DNA from: Candidatus Paraburkholderia calva | Lineage (GTDB): Bacteria > Pseudomonadota > Gammaproteobacteria > Burkholderiales > Burkholderiaceae | DNA: 33,039 nucleotides | Reading direction: 5' to 3' | NCBI GenBank assembly: GCA_001184395.1 | Contig: LFLF01000030.1 | Coordinates: 1 to 33,039, forward strand | Part shown: positions 8,216 to 17,707 of the stretch, in pieces | Layout of the letters: the number at the start of each line of letters is the position of its first letter | Numbering within the stretch: the first letter of the stretch is position 1 | The notes under the pieces: generated by a model | The model's input: only the letters and a program-made list of their open reading frames with translations | Told to the model about the DNA's origin: nothing | Databases searched by the model: none | Program-made: the position numbers and the translations under genes

Positions 8216-10117
8216 ATGGCGCAAGAAACCATGAGCTTCCAGGCAGAAGTGAAGCAGCTTCTGCAACTGATGATCCACTCGCTGTACAGCAACAAGGAAA
8301 TTTTCCTGCGCGAACTCGTTTCCAATGCCTCGGACGCTGCCGACAAGCTGCGCTTCGAAGCCATCGAGAACAGCGCGCTGTACGAGAACGATCCGGACCT
8401 GCGCATCCGTGTGTCGTTCGATAAGGCCGCGCGCACCGTCACCATCGACGACAACGGCATTGGCATGAGCCGCGACGAGGCTATTTCGCACCTCGGCACC
8501 ATCGCGCGTTCGGGCACCAAGGAATTCTTTTCCAAGCTCTCCGGCGACCAGCAGAAAGACGCCGCGCTCATCGGCCAGTTCGGCGTGGGTTTCTATTCGG
8601 GCTTCATCGTCGCGGACAAGATCACGGTCGAAACGCGCCGCGCCGGCTTGCCGGCGAGCGCCGGCGTGCGCTGGACCAGCGCGGGCGAAGGCGACTTCGA
8701 AGTCGAAGACATCGAGCGTGCGCAACGCGGTACGATCATCACGCTGCATTTGCGCGCGGACGAAGACGATTTGCTGTCCTCGCACAAGCTCAAGTCGATC
8801 ATCCAGAAGTATTCGGATCACGTCGTGCTGCCCATTCTGATGAAGAAGGAAGAGTGGGACGCTGAGAAGAGCGAGATGGTCGAACGCGACGAGGACGAAA
8901 CCGTCAACCAGGCGAGCGCGCTGTGGACGCGTCCGAAGAACGACATCACGGATGAGCAGTACAAGCAGTTCTATCAGCATATCTCGCATCACGACGACCC
9001 GCTCGCGTGGACGCACAACCGCGTGGAAGGCCGCAGCGAATACACGCAGTTGCTCTATGTGCCAAAGCATGCGCCGTTCGATCTTTGGAACCGCGAGCAT
9101 CGCGGCGGCCTCAAGCTGTATGTGAAGCGCGTGTTCATCATGGACGATGCCGAGCAGTTGCTGCCTGCGTATCTGCGCTTCGTGAAGGGCGTGGTGGATT
9201 CGGCGGACCTGCCGCTGAACGTGTCGCGCGAAATTTTGCAGGAAAGCCGCGACGTCAAGGCGATTCGCGAAGGCGTGACCAAGCGCGTGCTGTCGATGCT
9301 CGAAGACATCGCGACTATCTCCGCCGAAGCGACTGACGACGCCGACAAGCAGAAGTATCAGACCTTCTGGAACGAGTTCGGTCAGGTGCTGAAAGAAGGC
9401 ATCGGCGAGGACTTCGGCAATCGCGAGCAGATCGCGAAACTGGTGCGCTTTGCCTCGACGCATAACGATTCTGACAAGCAAACCGTGTCGCTCGCCGACT
9501 ATGTGTCGCACATGAAGCCCGAGCAGTCGAAGATCTACTACGTCACCGCCGAAAACTGGCTGGCGGCGAAGAACAGCCCGCATCTCGAAGTGTTCCGCAA
9601 GAAGGGCGTGGAAGTGCTGCTTCTGACCGATCGTGTCGACGAATGGATGCTGTCGTTCCTCAACGACTTCGACGGCAAGCCGCTGGCGAGCGTGGCGCGT
9701 GGCGATCTAGACCTCGGTGCGCTCAACCACGAAGAAAAGCAGCAGCAGGAAAAGGTCGGCGAGGAAATGAAGCCGCTCGTCGAGAAGATGAAGGAAGCGC
9801 TCGAGGGCAAGGCGAAGGACGTGCGTCTCACGTTCCGCCTGACCGATTCGCCGAGCTGCCTGGTCGCGGACGAAGGCGACATGAGCGGTTATCTGCAACG
9901 CATGCTGAAGGCGGTGGGGCAGAAGGCGCCGCAGGCGGAGCCGATTCTGGAGATGAATCCGGAGCATCCGCTGGTAAAGGGCCTTAATCCGGACAACGCG
10001 AATTTCGCGGACTGGTGCCATCTCCTGTTCGATCAGGCGATGCTGGCCGAAGGCGGCCAGCTGGACGATCCGGCAAGCTTCGTGAAGCGGACGAATGCGT
10101 TGTTGCTGGCGCGGTAA
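8216..10117 (+). CDS. htpG: Molecular chaperone HtpG (Hsp90)
   Basis: An intact 633-residue protein, the usual length for bacterial Hsp90. The ATG at 8216 has AAGAGGA at 8203-8209 and matches the family start ([14 protein letters not shown]); an upstream in-frame ATG at 8105 lacks such context. The N-terminal ATPase domain shows [18 protein letters not shown] (about residues 28-45), [17 protein letters not shown] and [11 protein letters not shown], followed by the middle domain ([20 protein letters not shown]) and a C-terminal dimerisation domain. HtpG is an ATP-driven cytosolic dimer that remodels client proteins with DnaK. The whole 1.9 kb lacks any indel or stop, a strong internal control against random sequencing error as the cause of the broken genes elsewhere. 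Confidence 0.98.
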   Translation: MAQETMSFQAEVKQLLQLMIHSLYSNKEIFLRELVSNASDAADKLRFEAIENSALYENDPDLRIRVSFDKAARTVTIDDNGIGMSRDEAISHLGTIARSGTKEFFSKLSGDQQKDAALIGQFGVGFYSGFIVADKITVETRRAGLPASAGVRWTSAGEGDFEVEDIERAQRGTIITLHLRADEDDLLSSHKLKSIIQKYSDHVVLPILMKKEEWDAEKSEMVERDEDETVNQASALWTRPKNDITDEQYKQFYQHISHHDDPLAWTHNRVEGRSEYTQLLYVPKHAPFDLWNREHRGGLKLYVKRVFIMDDAEQLLPAYLRFVKGVVDSADLPLNVSREILQESRDVKAIREGVTKRVLSMLEDIATISAEATDDADKQKYQTFWNEFGQVLKEGIGEDFGNREQIAKLVRFASTHNDSDKQTVSLADYVSHMKPEQSKIYYVTAENWLAAKNSPHLEVFRKKGVEVLLLTDRVDEWMLSFLNDFDGKPLASVARGDLDLGALNHEEKQQQEKVGEEMKPLVEKMKEALEGKAKDVRLTFRLTDSPSCLVADEGDMSGYLQRMLKAVGQKAPQAEPILEMNPEHPLVKGLNPDNANFADWCHLLFDQAMLAEGGQLDDPASFVKRTNALLLAR

Positions 10118-10141
10118 GTTTTTGCGCCTGAGTCGATAGAG

Positions 10142-10176
10142 ACGCGCTGCCGGGATGAACCGGCAGCGCGTTTTTA
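10142..10176 (+). terminator. Rho-independent terminator of htpG
   Basis: ACGCGCTGCCGG (10142-10153) pairs perfectly with CCGGCAGCGCGT (10160-10171) around a six-base loop and is followed by a T run. It starts 24 bases after the htpG stop. The T run reaches the stop of the convergent small gene at 10174. Confidence 0.93.
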
Positions 10177-10432
10177 TTTGGGTTTGCGGTCCTTGGTGGA
10201 TTGCGCAAGCACCGATGCGGCGAGTTGCTTGGTTTCCTTCGAATACTTCGGGCTATGAAGCACCTCGTCGGCAACGTGTTCCATATGCGCGCCCGTTTGC
10301 TTGCTGGTGTGCGACTGGGACAGCGCGGAGCCAGCCAGTTTCTTCTTGATGACCGATGTCTTCGGGTCGTGCAGCGTTTCCGCCGCAAGATGTGCCACTT
10401 GCTTCGATGTCTGTTTTTTTGTTGTCCGACAT
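10174..10432 (-). pseudogene. Small two-repeat protein, frameshifted in an A7 run
   Basis: ATG 10432 begins MSDNKK, and the downstream body ([15 protein letters not shown] to the stop at 10174) is in another frame. The two join exactly if one A is removed from the seven-A run (T10414-T10420 on the plus strand), giving about 85 residues. The body contains two similar units of about 27 residues: [13 protein letters not shown]... and [13 protein letters not shown]..., each ending in LAxSxLxQS. The family is unknown to me; I believe it recurs as a small lysine-rich protein in Burkholderia. A homopolymer indel could be a sequencing error or could be bypassed by polymerase slippage, so loss of function is less certain here than for the other broken genes. 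Confidence 0.6.
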
Positions 10433-10560
10433 TCGATGTGCTCTCGATGGTTTGCCGATCTCCCGGCGTCCGGCGGACGCCATCAGGACGACCGGTCTGC
10501 CAGTTTTAATTGGTGCGCGCGTGCGATCCATACGAATAGTCCTAAGCATGCGCGGGTCCT

Positions 10561-10574
10561 TATAATCGTGGCCA
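10561..10574 (+). promoter_or_regulatory. Perfect -10 box directly upstream of ubiC
   Basis: TATAAT at 10561-10566 ends seven bases before the ATG at 10574, so transcription from it would begin at or within a base of the start codon, giving a leaderless or near-leaderless mRNA. There is no strong -35 at the expected position, and no Shine-Dalgarno sequence before the ATG. Confidence 0.5.
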
Positions 10575-11215
10575 TGCCGATTTCCATTGCTCGCGTCGAT
10601 CGACACTGGCGCACCGCGCCGCGTCCGTCGCTCGGCGCTCATCACAAAGATTGGCTCACGCGCGGCGGTTCGCTCACCGCGCATTTGCGCACGCTCGGCC
10701 ACGTCATCGTCGAGGTCTCGCGTGAAGCCATCGATATCGCTTGGCTGGACGAATGGCGCGCACTCGGCATCACGCCGCGCACGCCGGTCTGGACGCGCGA
10801 AGTCGTGTTGAAGGTGGACGGCGTGCCCTTCGTCGTAGCGCATAGCATCGTGCCGCTTGCGCATAGCATCGGCATCTGGCAATCGATGCGCCGTCTTCGT
10901 ACGCGTCCACTCGCCGAACTGCTATACAGGGACAGCAGCGTGTCGCGTTCCGTGCTGGTCAGCCGGAGCATCACGGCGCAGCATCCGCTGCATTGGCTGG
11001 CTGCGCAGCAAGCGGACGCCAGTCATGCGCTCGTCGCGCGACGCTCGGTGTTCGAGCGGCACGGCGCCCCGCTGATGGTCACCGAATGCATGCTCGACGC
11101 GCTGTGGTCGAAGCTCGCCACGGTGGACGAGACGAAGCGTCATCGCGAACATGCGCGTGCTTACGATCATCTGGCGTCGCATGCGAAGCGCGTCGTGCGT
11201 GGCGAGACAAAATGA
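10574..11215 (+). CDS. ubiC: Chorismate pyruvate-lyase
   Basis: An intact protein of 213 residues. UbiC removes pyruvate from chorismate to give 4-hydroxybenzoate, the first committed step of ubiquinone synthesis, in the cytosol. Family features visible are [20 protein letters not shown], the [11 protein letters not shown] strand with the conserved Arg, [12 protein letters not shown], and [17 protein letters not shown] carrying the conserved Glu near the C-terminus. The ATG at 10574 fits the family start ([13 protein letters not shown]). The TGA overlaps the ATG of the next gene as ATGA, so translation is coupled to a DNA glycosylase. No damage is seen, consistent with a need for ubiquinone while peripheral genes decay. 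Confidence 0.93.
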   Translation: MPISIARVDRHWRTAPRPSLGAHHKDWLTRGGSLTAHLRTLGHVIVEVSREAIDIAWLDEWRALGITPRTPVWTREVVLKVDGVPFVVAHSIVPLAHSIGIWQSMRRLRTRPLAELLYRDSSVSRSVLVSRSITAQHPLHWLAAQQADASHALVARRSVFERHGAPLMVTECMLDALWSKLATVDETKRHREHARAYDHLASHAKRVVRGETK

Positions 11216-11694
11216 CGCTCGCAGGCTTTCCGCTCGTCGGCGATGAAAACACGCATACGCTCATTCTCGGCAGTTTTCCGGGCGTGGCGTCGCTCGTGGC
11301 GACGCAGTATTACGCGCATCCGCGCAATCAGTTCTGGCGGCTGGTTGGCGCGGCGATCGGCGAATCCCTGCACGAACTCGCTTACGACGAACGCCTGAAA
11401 ACGCTGCTGCAACACCGCATCGGCTTGTGGGACGTGCTCGCCGCCTGCGAGCGCGAAGGCAGCCTGGATGCCGCCATTCGTCATGCAGCGCCGAACGACT
11501 TCGCCGTGTTTCGCTCACGCTTCCCGAAGCTGCGCCGGGTGTGCTTCAACGGCAAGACCTCGGGCAAGTTCGCGCCCGTGCTGGATGCGGCGGGATACTC
11601 GACGCTCGTGCTGCCATCGTCGAGCGCGGCCAATGCTATCCTTTCGTTCGACCAAAAACTGCGCGTCTGGCGCGACATCCTCTCCTTACAATGA
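11212..11694 (+). CDS. DNA-deoxyinosine/uracil glycosylase (UDG superfamily)
   Basis: An intact 160-residue protein. The N-terminal [15 protein letters not shown], followed by [15 protein letters not shown], is the active-site region of the Mug-like family annotated as DNA-deoxyinosine glycosylase. A C-terminal [11 protein letters not shown] matches the DNA-intercalation motif. Such enzymes excise deaminated bases (hypoxanthine, uracil) from DNA before base-excision repair. The start overlaps the ubiC stop by four bases and the stop overlaps the start of a spermidine-synthase-like gene in the same way. The exact substrate is inferred from family membership only. Its survival is notable in a genome that seems to be collecting G:C to A:T changes. 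Confidence 0.85.
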   Translation: MTLAGFPLVGDENTHTLILGSFPGVASLVATQYYAHPRNQFWRLVGAAIGESLHELAYDERLKTLLQHRIGLWDVLAACEREGSLDAAIRHAAPNDFAVFRSRFPKLRRVCFNGKTSGKFAPVLDAAGYSTLVLPSSSAANAILSFDQKLRVWRDILSLQ

Positions 11695-12610
11695 CGAATC
11701 TGATCAAGCGCGCATCGGCCAAAGCACGCGCGTTCCGCGGCAAAAAAGATAAGCACGACAAACACGAGCGCCGCAGGTCAACCCGCCGCATCGAAGAGCG
11801 CGACGACGATCCCCGCCCGCGCCCCGCGCATCGACGCGCCGCGCGAGCCGCGTTTTGCGCCGGTGAAGTTCTCGGAGGAGGGCGACGTGCGCTATCTGCA
11901 TTTCGGCACCGAGTGGATTCAAGGCGCGATGCGCATCCGCAAGCCGGATCACATCGAATTCGAATACGCGCAGCAGATGATGGCGTGGCTGCTGTTCCTC
12001 GAGACACCCGAGCGCATCGTGCAACTCGGTCTGGGCACGGCGGCGCTGACCAAGTTCTGCCACCGCTTCCTGAAGCGCGCGAAAGTTGAGGCAGTCGAAC
12101 TGAATCCGGCCGTCGTGATCGCCGCGCGCGCGATGTTCGATCTGCCCTGGGACGACGCGCGTCTCACCGTCACCGAACAGGGCGCATGGGAGTTCGTCAA
12201 CGATCGGCGCAATCACGGCAGCATCGGTGCATTGCAGATCGATATCTACCACGCTACCGCGCGCGGCCCCGTGCTCGACAGCGTGTCGTTCTATCGCGCG
12301 TGCCGGGCGTGTCTGACGTCGCAAGCAGGTGTGGTCACGGTCAACCTGTTCGGCGATCATCCGAGCTTCGTGCGCAACATGCGTCATCTGAACGAGGCCT
12401 TCGACCGCCGTGTGATCGCTCTGCCGGAAGTGCACGACGGCAATCGCATCGTTGCTGGCGTTCGTGGGTCCCGCGCTCGCCATTCCGTTCGATGCGCTCA
12501 ACGAACGCACCAGGTTCATCGAGGCCGAACTCGGCCTGCCCGCGCGCAAATGGGTCAAGGGCCTAGCGCAAAGCGCGGGCGTGCCGGTCACCGCCGGCTT
12601 CACTATCTAA
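11691..12610 (+). pseudogene. Spermidine synthase-like protein, two frameshifts
   Basis: ATG 11691 overlaps the preceding stop (ATGA). A lysine-rich start (SAKARAFRGKKDKHDKHERR) is followed by an indel near 11775-11780 into EPRFAPVKFSEEGDVRYLHF. The Rossmann-type body follows: ERIVQLGLGTAALTKFCHRF (the SAM-type glycine motif), VEAVELNPAVV, and GALQIDIYHATARGP. A second indel near 12450 precedes LAFVGPALAIPFDALNE and the end at TAA 12608-12610. The family contains polyamine aminopropyltransferases and related proteins of unknown substrate; the central QIDIYHA replaces the typical catalytic DxxD pattern, so true spermidine synthase activity is doubtful. The full length would be about 305 residues. 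Confidence 0.82.
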
Positions 12611-12681
12611 CAAGCACCAGAACGGCGCTAAGTATTACTAAATTATTTCGAATCAGGCGGATTGTTGGGGAATCTCCCTGA

Positions 12682-12709
12682 TTGACCGGCTTTTTTCGGT
12701 CCCTATACT
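12682..12709 (+). promoter_or_regulatory. Sigma-70-like promoter for the DUF3311/symporter pair
   Basis: TTGACC (12682-12687) and TATACT (12704-12709) are separated by 16 bases, upstream of the DUF3311 start at 12817. The pairing is seen in the sequence; activity is inferred. The leader is about 100 bases. Confidence 0.65.
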
Positions 12710-12816
12710 CCCTCTGTTATTTCGGGGCGCTTTCAGGGGCATGTCAACTGACGACCGGCACGTCCGCCGGGCCGCATCGAATAAAGCGAATGCTCAAAAC
12801 AAAGAGGAGACCGTTC

Positions 12817-13068
12817 ATGGCTCACGAAGCTGCGCCCGGCACCGAACAACCACGCAACAAGCATTGGCTTTGGCTGCTGATCCTTCCCTAGATCGGCGTG
12901 GTATGGGTGCCGTTTTACAACAAGATCGAGCCCGTTCTGTGGGGCTTTCCGTTTTTCTACTGGTATCAGCTCCTGTGGGTGCTGATCAGCGCGGTCATCA
13001 CCGCGGTCGTCGTCTATAAGAAGACCAAAGCGCTGCCTTCCAGCCGCAAGCCGGGAGGTGCGCGATGA
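12817..13068 (+). pseudogene. DUF3311 small membrane protein with internal TAG
   Basis: ATG 12817 has AGAGGAGA upstream. The product would have 83 residues with two transmembrane helices. A TAG at 12889-12891 cuts the first helix (WLWLLILP, stop, IGVVWVPFYNKIEPV); a Trp is plausible at that position, so a single G-to-A change would explain it. The rest reads cleanly (GFPFFYWYQLLWVLISAVIT) to TGA 13066-13068, which overlaps the symporter ATG at 13065. DUF3311 proteins are usually paired with sodium:solute symporters of the MctP type and may be small accessory subunits. Confidence 0.85.
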
Positions 13069-14616
13069 ATACCACCGCAACCTTCGTCTTGTGCTGTTTT
13101 TCGTCGGCGTGACGATTCTCGGCTTCATTGCCGCGCACTGGCGCAAGGGCGATCTTGGCTAGCTCGACGAATGGGGCTTGGGCGGCCGCCGCTTCGGCAC
13201 CATCGTCACGTGGTTCCTGCTCGGCGGCGACCTGTACACGGCATACACCTTCGTCGCGGTGCCGGCGCTCGTGTTCGGCGCCGGCGCGACTGGCTTCTTC
13301 GCGTTGCCGTACACCATCCTGATCTATCCGTTCGCGTTCGTTGTGTTTCCGAAGCTCTGGAGCATCGCGAAACGACACGGCTATGTGACGGCCGCCAACT
13401 TCGTGCACGCGCGCTACAACAGCCGCATGCTCGCGCTCGCCATCGCGGTGACGGGCATCGTCGCGACCATGCCGTATATCGCGCTGCAACTGGTCGGCAT
13501 CGAAGTGGTGATCGGCGCGCTGGGCTTCTCGACGCAGGGTCTGCTGGGCGATCTACCGCTGATCATCGCGTTCGCGATTCTCGCCGCGTACACCTACACT
13601 TTCGGCCTGCGCGCTCCCGCGATGATCGCTGTGGTGAAGGACGTGCTGATCTATATCACGATCATCGCGGCGATGATCGTGATTCCGGCGCAACTCGGCG
13701 GCTTCAGCCATATCTTCGGCACGGTGCCGACCGGCAAGCTGCTGCTGAAAGCGCCCGATACCGCGAGCCTGAACGGCTACAGTGCGTACGCGACACTGGC
13801 GGTGGGTTCAGCGCTTGCTCTGTTCCTGTATCCGCACTCGGTCACGGCGATCCTGTCGTCGAACTCGGGCACAACACGATCTGCCGCAACATGTCGCTGC
13901 TGCCGGCGTATTCGCTGGTGCTCGGCCTGCTCGCGCTGCTCGGCTACATGGCGCTTGCTTCGGGCGTGAAGGACATGCCGGAGTACGCGTCGTACTTCAA
14001 GGTCTACGGCGCGAACTTCGCGGTGCCGGCGCTGTTCCTGCACTTCTTCCCGTCGTGGTTCGTCGGCGTGGCGTTCGCGGCCATCGGCATCGGTGCGCTG
14101 GTGCCGACGGCGATCATGTCAATCGTGGCGGCCAATCTATATATACGCGCAATGTGCATCGCGGGTTCATCAACACGTCGATGACACCCGAGCAGGAGAC
14201 CAATGTCGCAAGCTCGTGTCGCTGATCGTGAAGGTCGGGGCGGTCTTGTTCATCCTCGCGCTGCCGCTGACCTACGCGATTCAGTTGCAACTGCTCGGCG
14301 ACATCTGGATCATCCAGACGCTGCCCGCGCTGGTGCTGGGCTCTATACGCGCGTGTTGGATCATCGCGGCCTGTTGATCGGCTGGGCGGTGGGCATCGGC
14401 TCGGGCACGTGGATGGTAGCATCGCTGCAACTGAAGGGCTCGATCTTTACCGTGAACCTGTTCGGCTACTCCGTGCCGGGCTACGCGGCCGTGTGAGCGC
14501 TGATCATCAACCTAGTGGTGTCGGTCGTCGTCAGCATGCTGGTGCGCGTGATGGGCCTGAAGCGCTCGGAAGACCGTACGCGTCCGGGAGACTATCTGGA
14601 CGTCGTGGAAAGCTGA
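13065..14616 (+). pseudogene. Sodium:solute symporter (MctP-like monocarboxylate permease), decayed
   Basis: About 515 residues of an SSS-family permease can be pieced together. ATG 13065 is followed by a one-base loss near 13088, then TAG 13160-13162 before LDEWGLGGRRFGTIVTWFLL. The longest clean part runs through VKDVLIYITIIAAMIVIPAQ to about 13865, where an indel leads to LLPAYSLVLGLLALLGYMAL and FFPSWFVGVAFAAIGIGALV. Further shifts occur in a (TA)4 run at 14138-14145, near 14208 and near 14340, and a TGA lies at 14494-14496 (before ALIINLVVSVV). The intended stop is TGA 14614-14616. This family imports lactate, pyruvate and other short acids with sodium. At least five indels and two stops make loss certain. 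Confidence 0.92.
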
Positions 14617-14642
14617 TCCAACGCGGTTCGCGAAATGCTGCT

Positions 14643-14682
14643 AAAACGCCTGTAACAGCCTTGTGGCCGTTGCGGGCGTTTT
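14643..14682 (+). terminator. Strong hairpin terminator after the symporter
   Basis: AAAACGCC at 14643-14650 pairs with GGCGTTTT at 14675-14682. The inner arms also pair, with one mismatch, around a TTGT loop at 14661-14664, giving a long stem with flanking A and T runs. It lies 26 bases past the symporter stop and could work in both directions. Confidence 0.88.
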
Positions 14683-14745
14683 CGTATGGCGGACCGAACG
14701 GCGTTTCGACCCGAACGGCGAGGACATTTTCCACGCGAGCGAACG

Positions 14746-15841
14746 ATGCTTTCTCCGACTTCCTCCGCACTTCGACACGGGTGTCTTGGGTGCCTGCTGC
14801 ACGCGTTCGCGTCGCCGTACTTTCGTTACCGGCACGCGAATATGATTCACGCAGTGCGCGTCGCGCTCGGCATGGCGACGTCGTTTCTTGTGACTTCGGG
14901 CATTGACCTGCCGCACGGCGTGTGGGCGTCGGTGTCGCTGCTGGTCGTGGTGGGCGGCCTGCAGCATTACGGCAACATTCGCAAGAAGGCGGCGGAGCGC
15001 GCCATCGGCACCATGCGCGGCGCGGGTTTCGGGCTTTTTCTGATCCTCGTGCAGACAATCTTTGGCTCGCTGTTCCTGTTCTTCCTGCTGATGTCAGTGC
15101 TCGCGGGCGGCTGCGCGTATTACGCCATTGGCAAGGCGGGCTACGTTGCGCTGTTCACGGCCATCACCATGGTCATCGTCTCCGGACAGGGCGATCTGGA
15201 CTTCAGCACCGAGCTGTGGCGCACGGCCAACGTGCTGATCGGCATCGTGATCGCGCTGGCGTTCTTGTTCGTGCTGCCGCAGTACGCAATCTATTCGTGG
15301 CGCTACCGGCTCGCGGACAATCTGCGCGAATGCGCGCAGCTTTACGGCGCGATGCTCGACGGCACGCCGTTGATCGCCGAGGAAACCGCGCACCGCTTCT
15401 ACGCGATGAGTCAGCGGCTCGTGCAGTCGCGCGCGCTGATGGAGTCGGTCGCCAAGGAAACCGACGTGCCGATCGCGCGGCTGGAGGAGATCCAGCGCCT
15501 GCATCGCTCGATTCTGGCGGCGCTTGAACTGCTGCTCGGCTCGATGCCCGATGCCGGCGGTACGGGCCATTTCGCGCTTGCCTGCACGCCGTGCGAGCGC
15601 CAGGTGCGCCAGCAGTTGGCGCATGGCGCGGGCGCTGCGCTTCGGGCTGCTGTATCGAAGCAACAATGCGTCGCTTCAGTTGACCGAGTCGTGTGCCGAG
15701 CCGGAAGGGGAGTCGCAGGCGGCGCAGGGCATGCACTGGCTCGCCACGCATTTCTCGGAGCAGGTGGAGCGCCTGAGGTGACGGCTGTCGGAGATCGAGC
15801 GGCAATGGAACATCGAAGGCGCGCGGCCGCTCGGCGGCTGA
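14746..15841 (+). pseudogene. FUSC-family inner-membrane transporter, frameshift and stop
   Basis: The frame encodes FYR-rich MIHAVRVALGMATSFLVTSG, GVWASVSLLVVVGGLQHYGN and IRKKAAERAIGTMRGAGFGL, the hallmark N-terminal half of FUSC (aromatic acid/fusaric acid efflux type) proteins, with about six membrane helices, then a cytosolic helical region. An indel near 15630 shifts the frame to RALRFGLLYRSNNASLQL, a TGA at 15779-15781 interrupts VERLR/RLSEIERQW, and the intended end is TGA 15839-15841. The start is uncertain: 14746 is one candidate without a strong ribosome site, and one nearer 14840 is possible. A single late indel would remove about the last 70 residues, so partial function is conceivable but unlikely. 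Confidence 0.82.
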
Positions 15842-15848
15842 TGCGGCT

Positions 15849-16301
15849 TCAGGCCGCCTCTGACGCCTGTTGCGGATACGCTTCGTCTTCGAGGTGCGAG
15901 ACTACATTGACGAGCCAAGGTACGCCGAACCGGTCCTTCAACATGCCGAAGCCCTGAGTCATGAAGTTCGATTGCCACGGTGTCAAGATCTCGCCGCCTT
16001 CGCTCAGCGTGTCGAAGATGTATTCGCCGGTGATCGGATCGGCGGCGGCGATCGATAGCGAGAAGCCAGAATAGTTCCGCTTCGGCTGACCGAACTGGCC
16101 GTCGGACACCATGATCGCATTCGGGCCCAGGCTAAAGAGCCCGTGCAGCACTTTGTCCTGCCATTGCTCGGCGACGCCCACCGCCTCCGGAGTATCGCGG
16201 AAGCGGATCAGTGTGTGGATCTGCGCGCCGAACGTGGTCTGATAGAGCGCGAGCGCTTCGGCACATTCGCCGTGAAAAAACAGATAAGTGTCGAGGTGCA
16301 T
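15849..16301 (-). CDS. PhnB-like VOC superfamily protein
   Basis: An intact 150-residue protein starting at ATG 16301. MHLDTYLFFHGECAEALALY, the TLIRFRDTPEA segment, NAIMVSDGQFGQPK, and the C-terminal half with WQSNFMTQGFGMLKDRFGVP and WLVNV match the PhnB/3-demethylubiquinone methyltransferase-like group of the glyoxalase/bleomycin resistance fold. The biochemical role of this group is not established. It converges on the decayed FUSC gene (15841) and is separated from the transaldolase by a terminator. Nothing is damaged, unlike the other VOC gene at 5134-5864. Confidence 0.88.
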   Translation of the reverse strand: MHLDTYLFFHGECAEALALYQTTFGAQIHTLIRFRDTPEAVGVAEQWQDKVLHGLFSLGPNAIMVSDGQFGQPKRNYSGFSLSIAAADPITGEYIFDTLSEGGEILTPWQSNFMTQGFGMLKDRFGVPWLVNVVSHLEDEAYPQQASEAA

Positions 16302-16474
16302 GACAGACTTTCGGGCAACAGTGGGCGTGCCGCAAAAAACCTGGAAGTCTATTCCATTGCCTACCGCGCGCTGGCACGTCTAAAACTGTCAAATTGCGTC
16401 GAAAATCGCGGAAAAAAGACGACTTCGTGCGCGAAACGTCATGGCTTCGGCAAGTACGATGTTCCTTGCGCGAA

Positions 16475-16506
16475 TAAAAAAACGCGCGAGATCGTCGCGC
16501 GTTTTT
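16475..16506 (-). terminator. Rho-independent terminator of transaldolase
   Basis: On the minus strand ACGCGCGA and TCGCGCGT form a perfect 8-bp stem around a five-base loop, followed by a run of seven T (plus-strand A run at 16476-16482). It begins about 17 bases past the transaldolase stop. The plus-strand side also ends in five T, so it may work in both directions. Confidence 0.9.
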
Positions 16507-16523
16507 GACCGGGATGACTGTGC

Positions 16524-17477
16524 TTACTGCAGTGCCGTGATCAGCTTCTCCAGCTTGATGGCGTCGGCCGCGAATGCGCGGATGCCTTCGGCGAGCTTCT
16601 CGGTGGCCATCGCGTCGTCGTTGACGAGGAAGCGGAAGGTCGGTTCATCGACCGCGATCTTCTCGATGTTTTCGTTCTTCACGCCGTCCGGCGAAAGCTT
16701 ACGTTCGACCTTCTCGTTGCTATCGGCCAGTTTCTTGAGCAGATCGGGGCTGATGGTCAACAGGTCGCAGCCGGCCAGTTCGGTGATCTGGCTGACGGTG
16801 CGGAAGCTCGCGCCCATCACCTCGGTCTTGTAGCCGAACTTCTTGTAGTACGCGTAGATGCGGCGCGCCGACTGCACGCCCGGATCGTTCGCGCCGCCGT
16901 TCTTGACTTCGTCCCAGTCAGCGCCCGCCGCCTTCTTATACCAGTCGTAGATGCGGCCGACGAACGGCGAGATGAGCTGCGCACCGGCTTCGGCGCACGC
17001 AACGGCCTGCGCCAGCGAGAACAGGAGCGTCATGTTGCAATGGATACCTTCCTTCTGCAGCACTTCCGCCGCGCGGATGCCTTCCCAGGTCGAAGCGAGC
17101 TTGATCAGCACGCGGTCGCGGCTCATGCCGGCGGCCTTATACAGCTTGATGATCTCGCGGCCCTTGTCGATCGATGCCTTGGTGTCGAACGACAGACGCG
17201 CGTCGACTTCGGTCGAGACGCGCCTCGGGACGATCTTGAGGATTTCGGTGCCGAAAGCGATCAGCAGATGATCGATGATCTGGCCCATCGGTTTGTTCTT
17301 GTGCTCTTTGACGGTCTTTTCGAGCAGCGGCTTGTAGTCGTCCTTCTGGACGGCCTTCAGGATCAGCGACGGATTGGTCGTCGCGTCCTGCGGCTTGAAT
17401 TCGATGAACTGCTGGAAGTCGCCCGTGTCGGCGACGACGGTGGTGTACTGCTTGAGCTGGTCGAGAGCGGATGTCAT
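16524..17477 (-). CDS. tal: Transaldolase
   Basis: An intact protein of 317 residues, standard for class TalB transaldolases. It transfers a dihydroxyacetone unit between sugar phosphates in the non-oxidative pentose phosphate pathway, in the cytosol. [11 protein letters not shown] near residue 33 is the signature of the family, and the Schiff-base lysine lies in [13 protein letters not shown] near residue 130. Further conserved parts are [18 protein letters not shown] and [17 protein letters not shown] 17477 gives the family N-terminus [20 protein letters not shown]. No lesion is seen over 954 bases. Confidence 0.97.
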   Translation of the reverse strand: MTSALDQLKQYTTVVADTGDFQQFIEFKPQDATTNPSLILKAVQKDDYKPLLEKTVKEHKNKPMGQIIDHLLIAFGTEILKIVPRRVSTEVDARLSFDTKASIDKGREIIKLYKAAGMSRDRVLIKLASTWEGIRAAEVLQKEGIHCNMTLLFSLAQAVACAEAGAQLISPFVGRIYDWYKKAAGADWDEVKNGGANDPGVQSARRIYAYYKKFGYKTEVMGASFRTVSQITELAGCDLLTISPDLLKKLADSNEKVERKLSPDGVKNENIEKIAVDEPTFRFLVNDDAMATEKLAEGIRAFAADAIKLEKLITALQ

Positions 17478-17707
17478 GTCGTGTCGTCGGCGCGTCGCGC
17501 CTTGTCAAAATGCGGTAACCCGCGGATAACCATGATCGCGACGCCGCGGTGATGTCCCGTGCGGCCCACGCTCTGAGTTCACTACGGTATTTTAGTCCCG
17601 CGCGCGGCAATCGCGCTTGCAGCGTGCTCGCTGTGGCTTCGTGTCCGCCTGCCTGCGCAGCCCGGCGTTCCGCGCCGCGCGAACGGAAGTGGCGCGGCGC
17701 GCTTTGC

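Noticed and set aside
8189-9583. 464-codon open frame antisense to htpG
   Set aside because: It mirrors the coding strand of a well-supported gene in a GC-rich genome, has a low-complexity His/Arg-rich composition and shows no domain.
13065-14616. Programmed frameshifting in the symporter
   Set aside because: There are at least five shifts plus two stops at unrelated sites, without slippery heptamers followed by structure. Decay is simpler.
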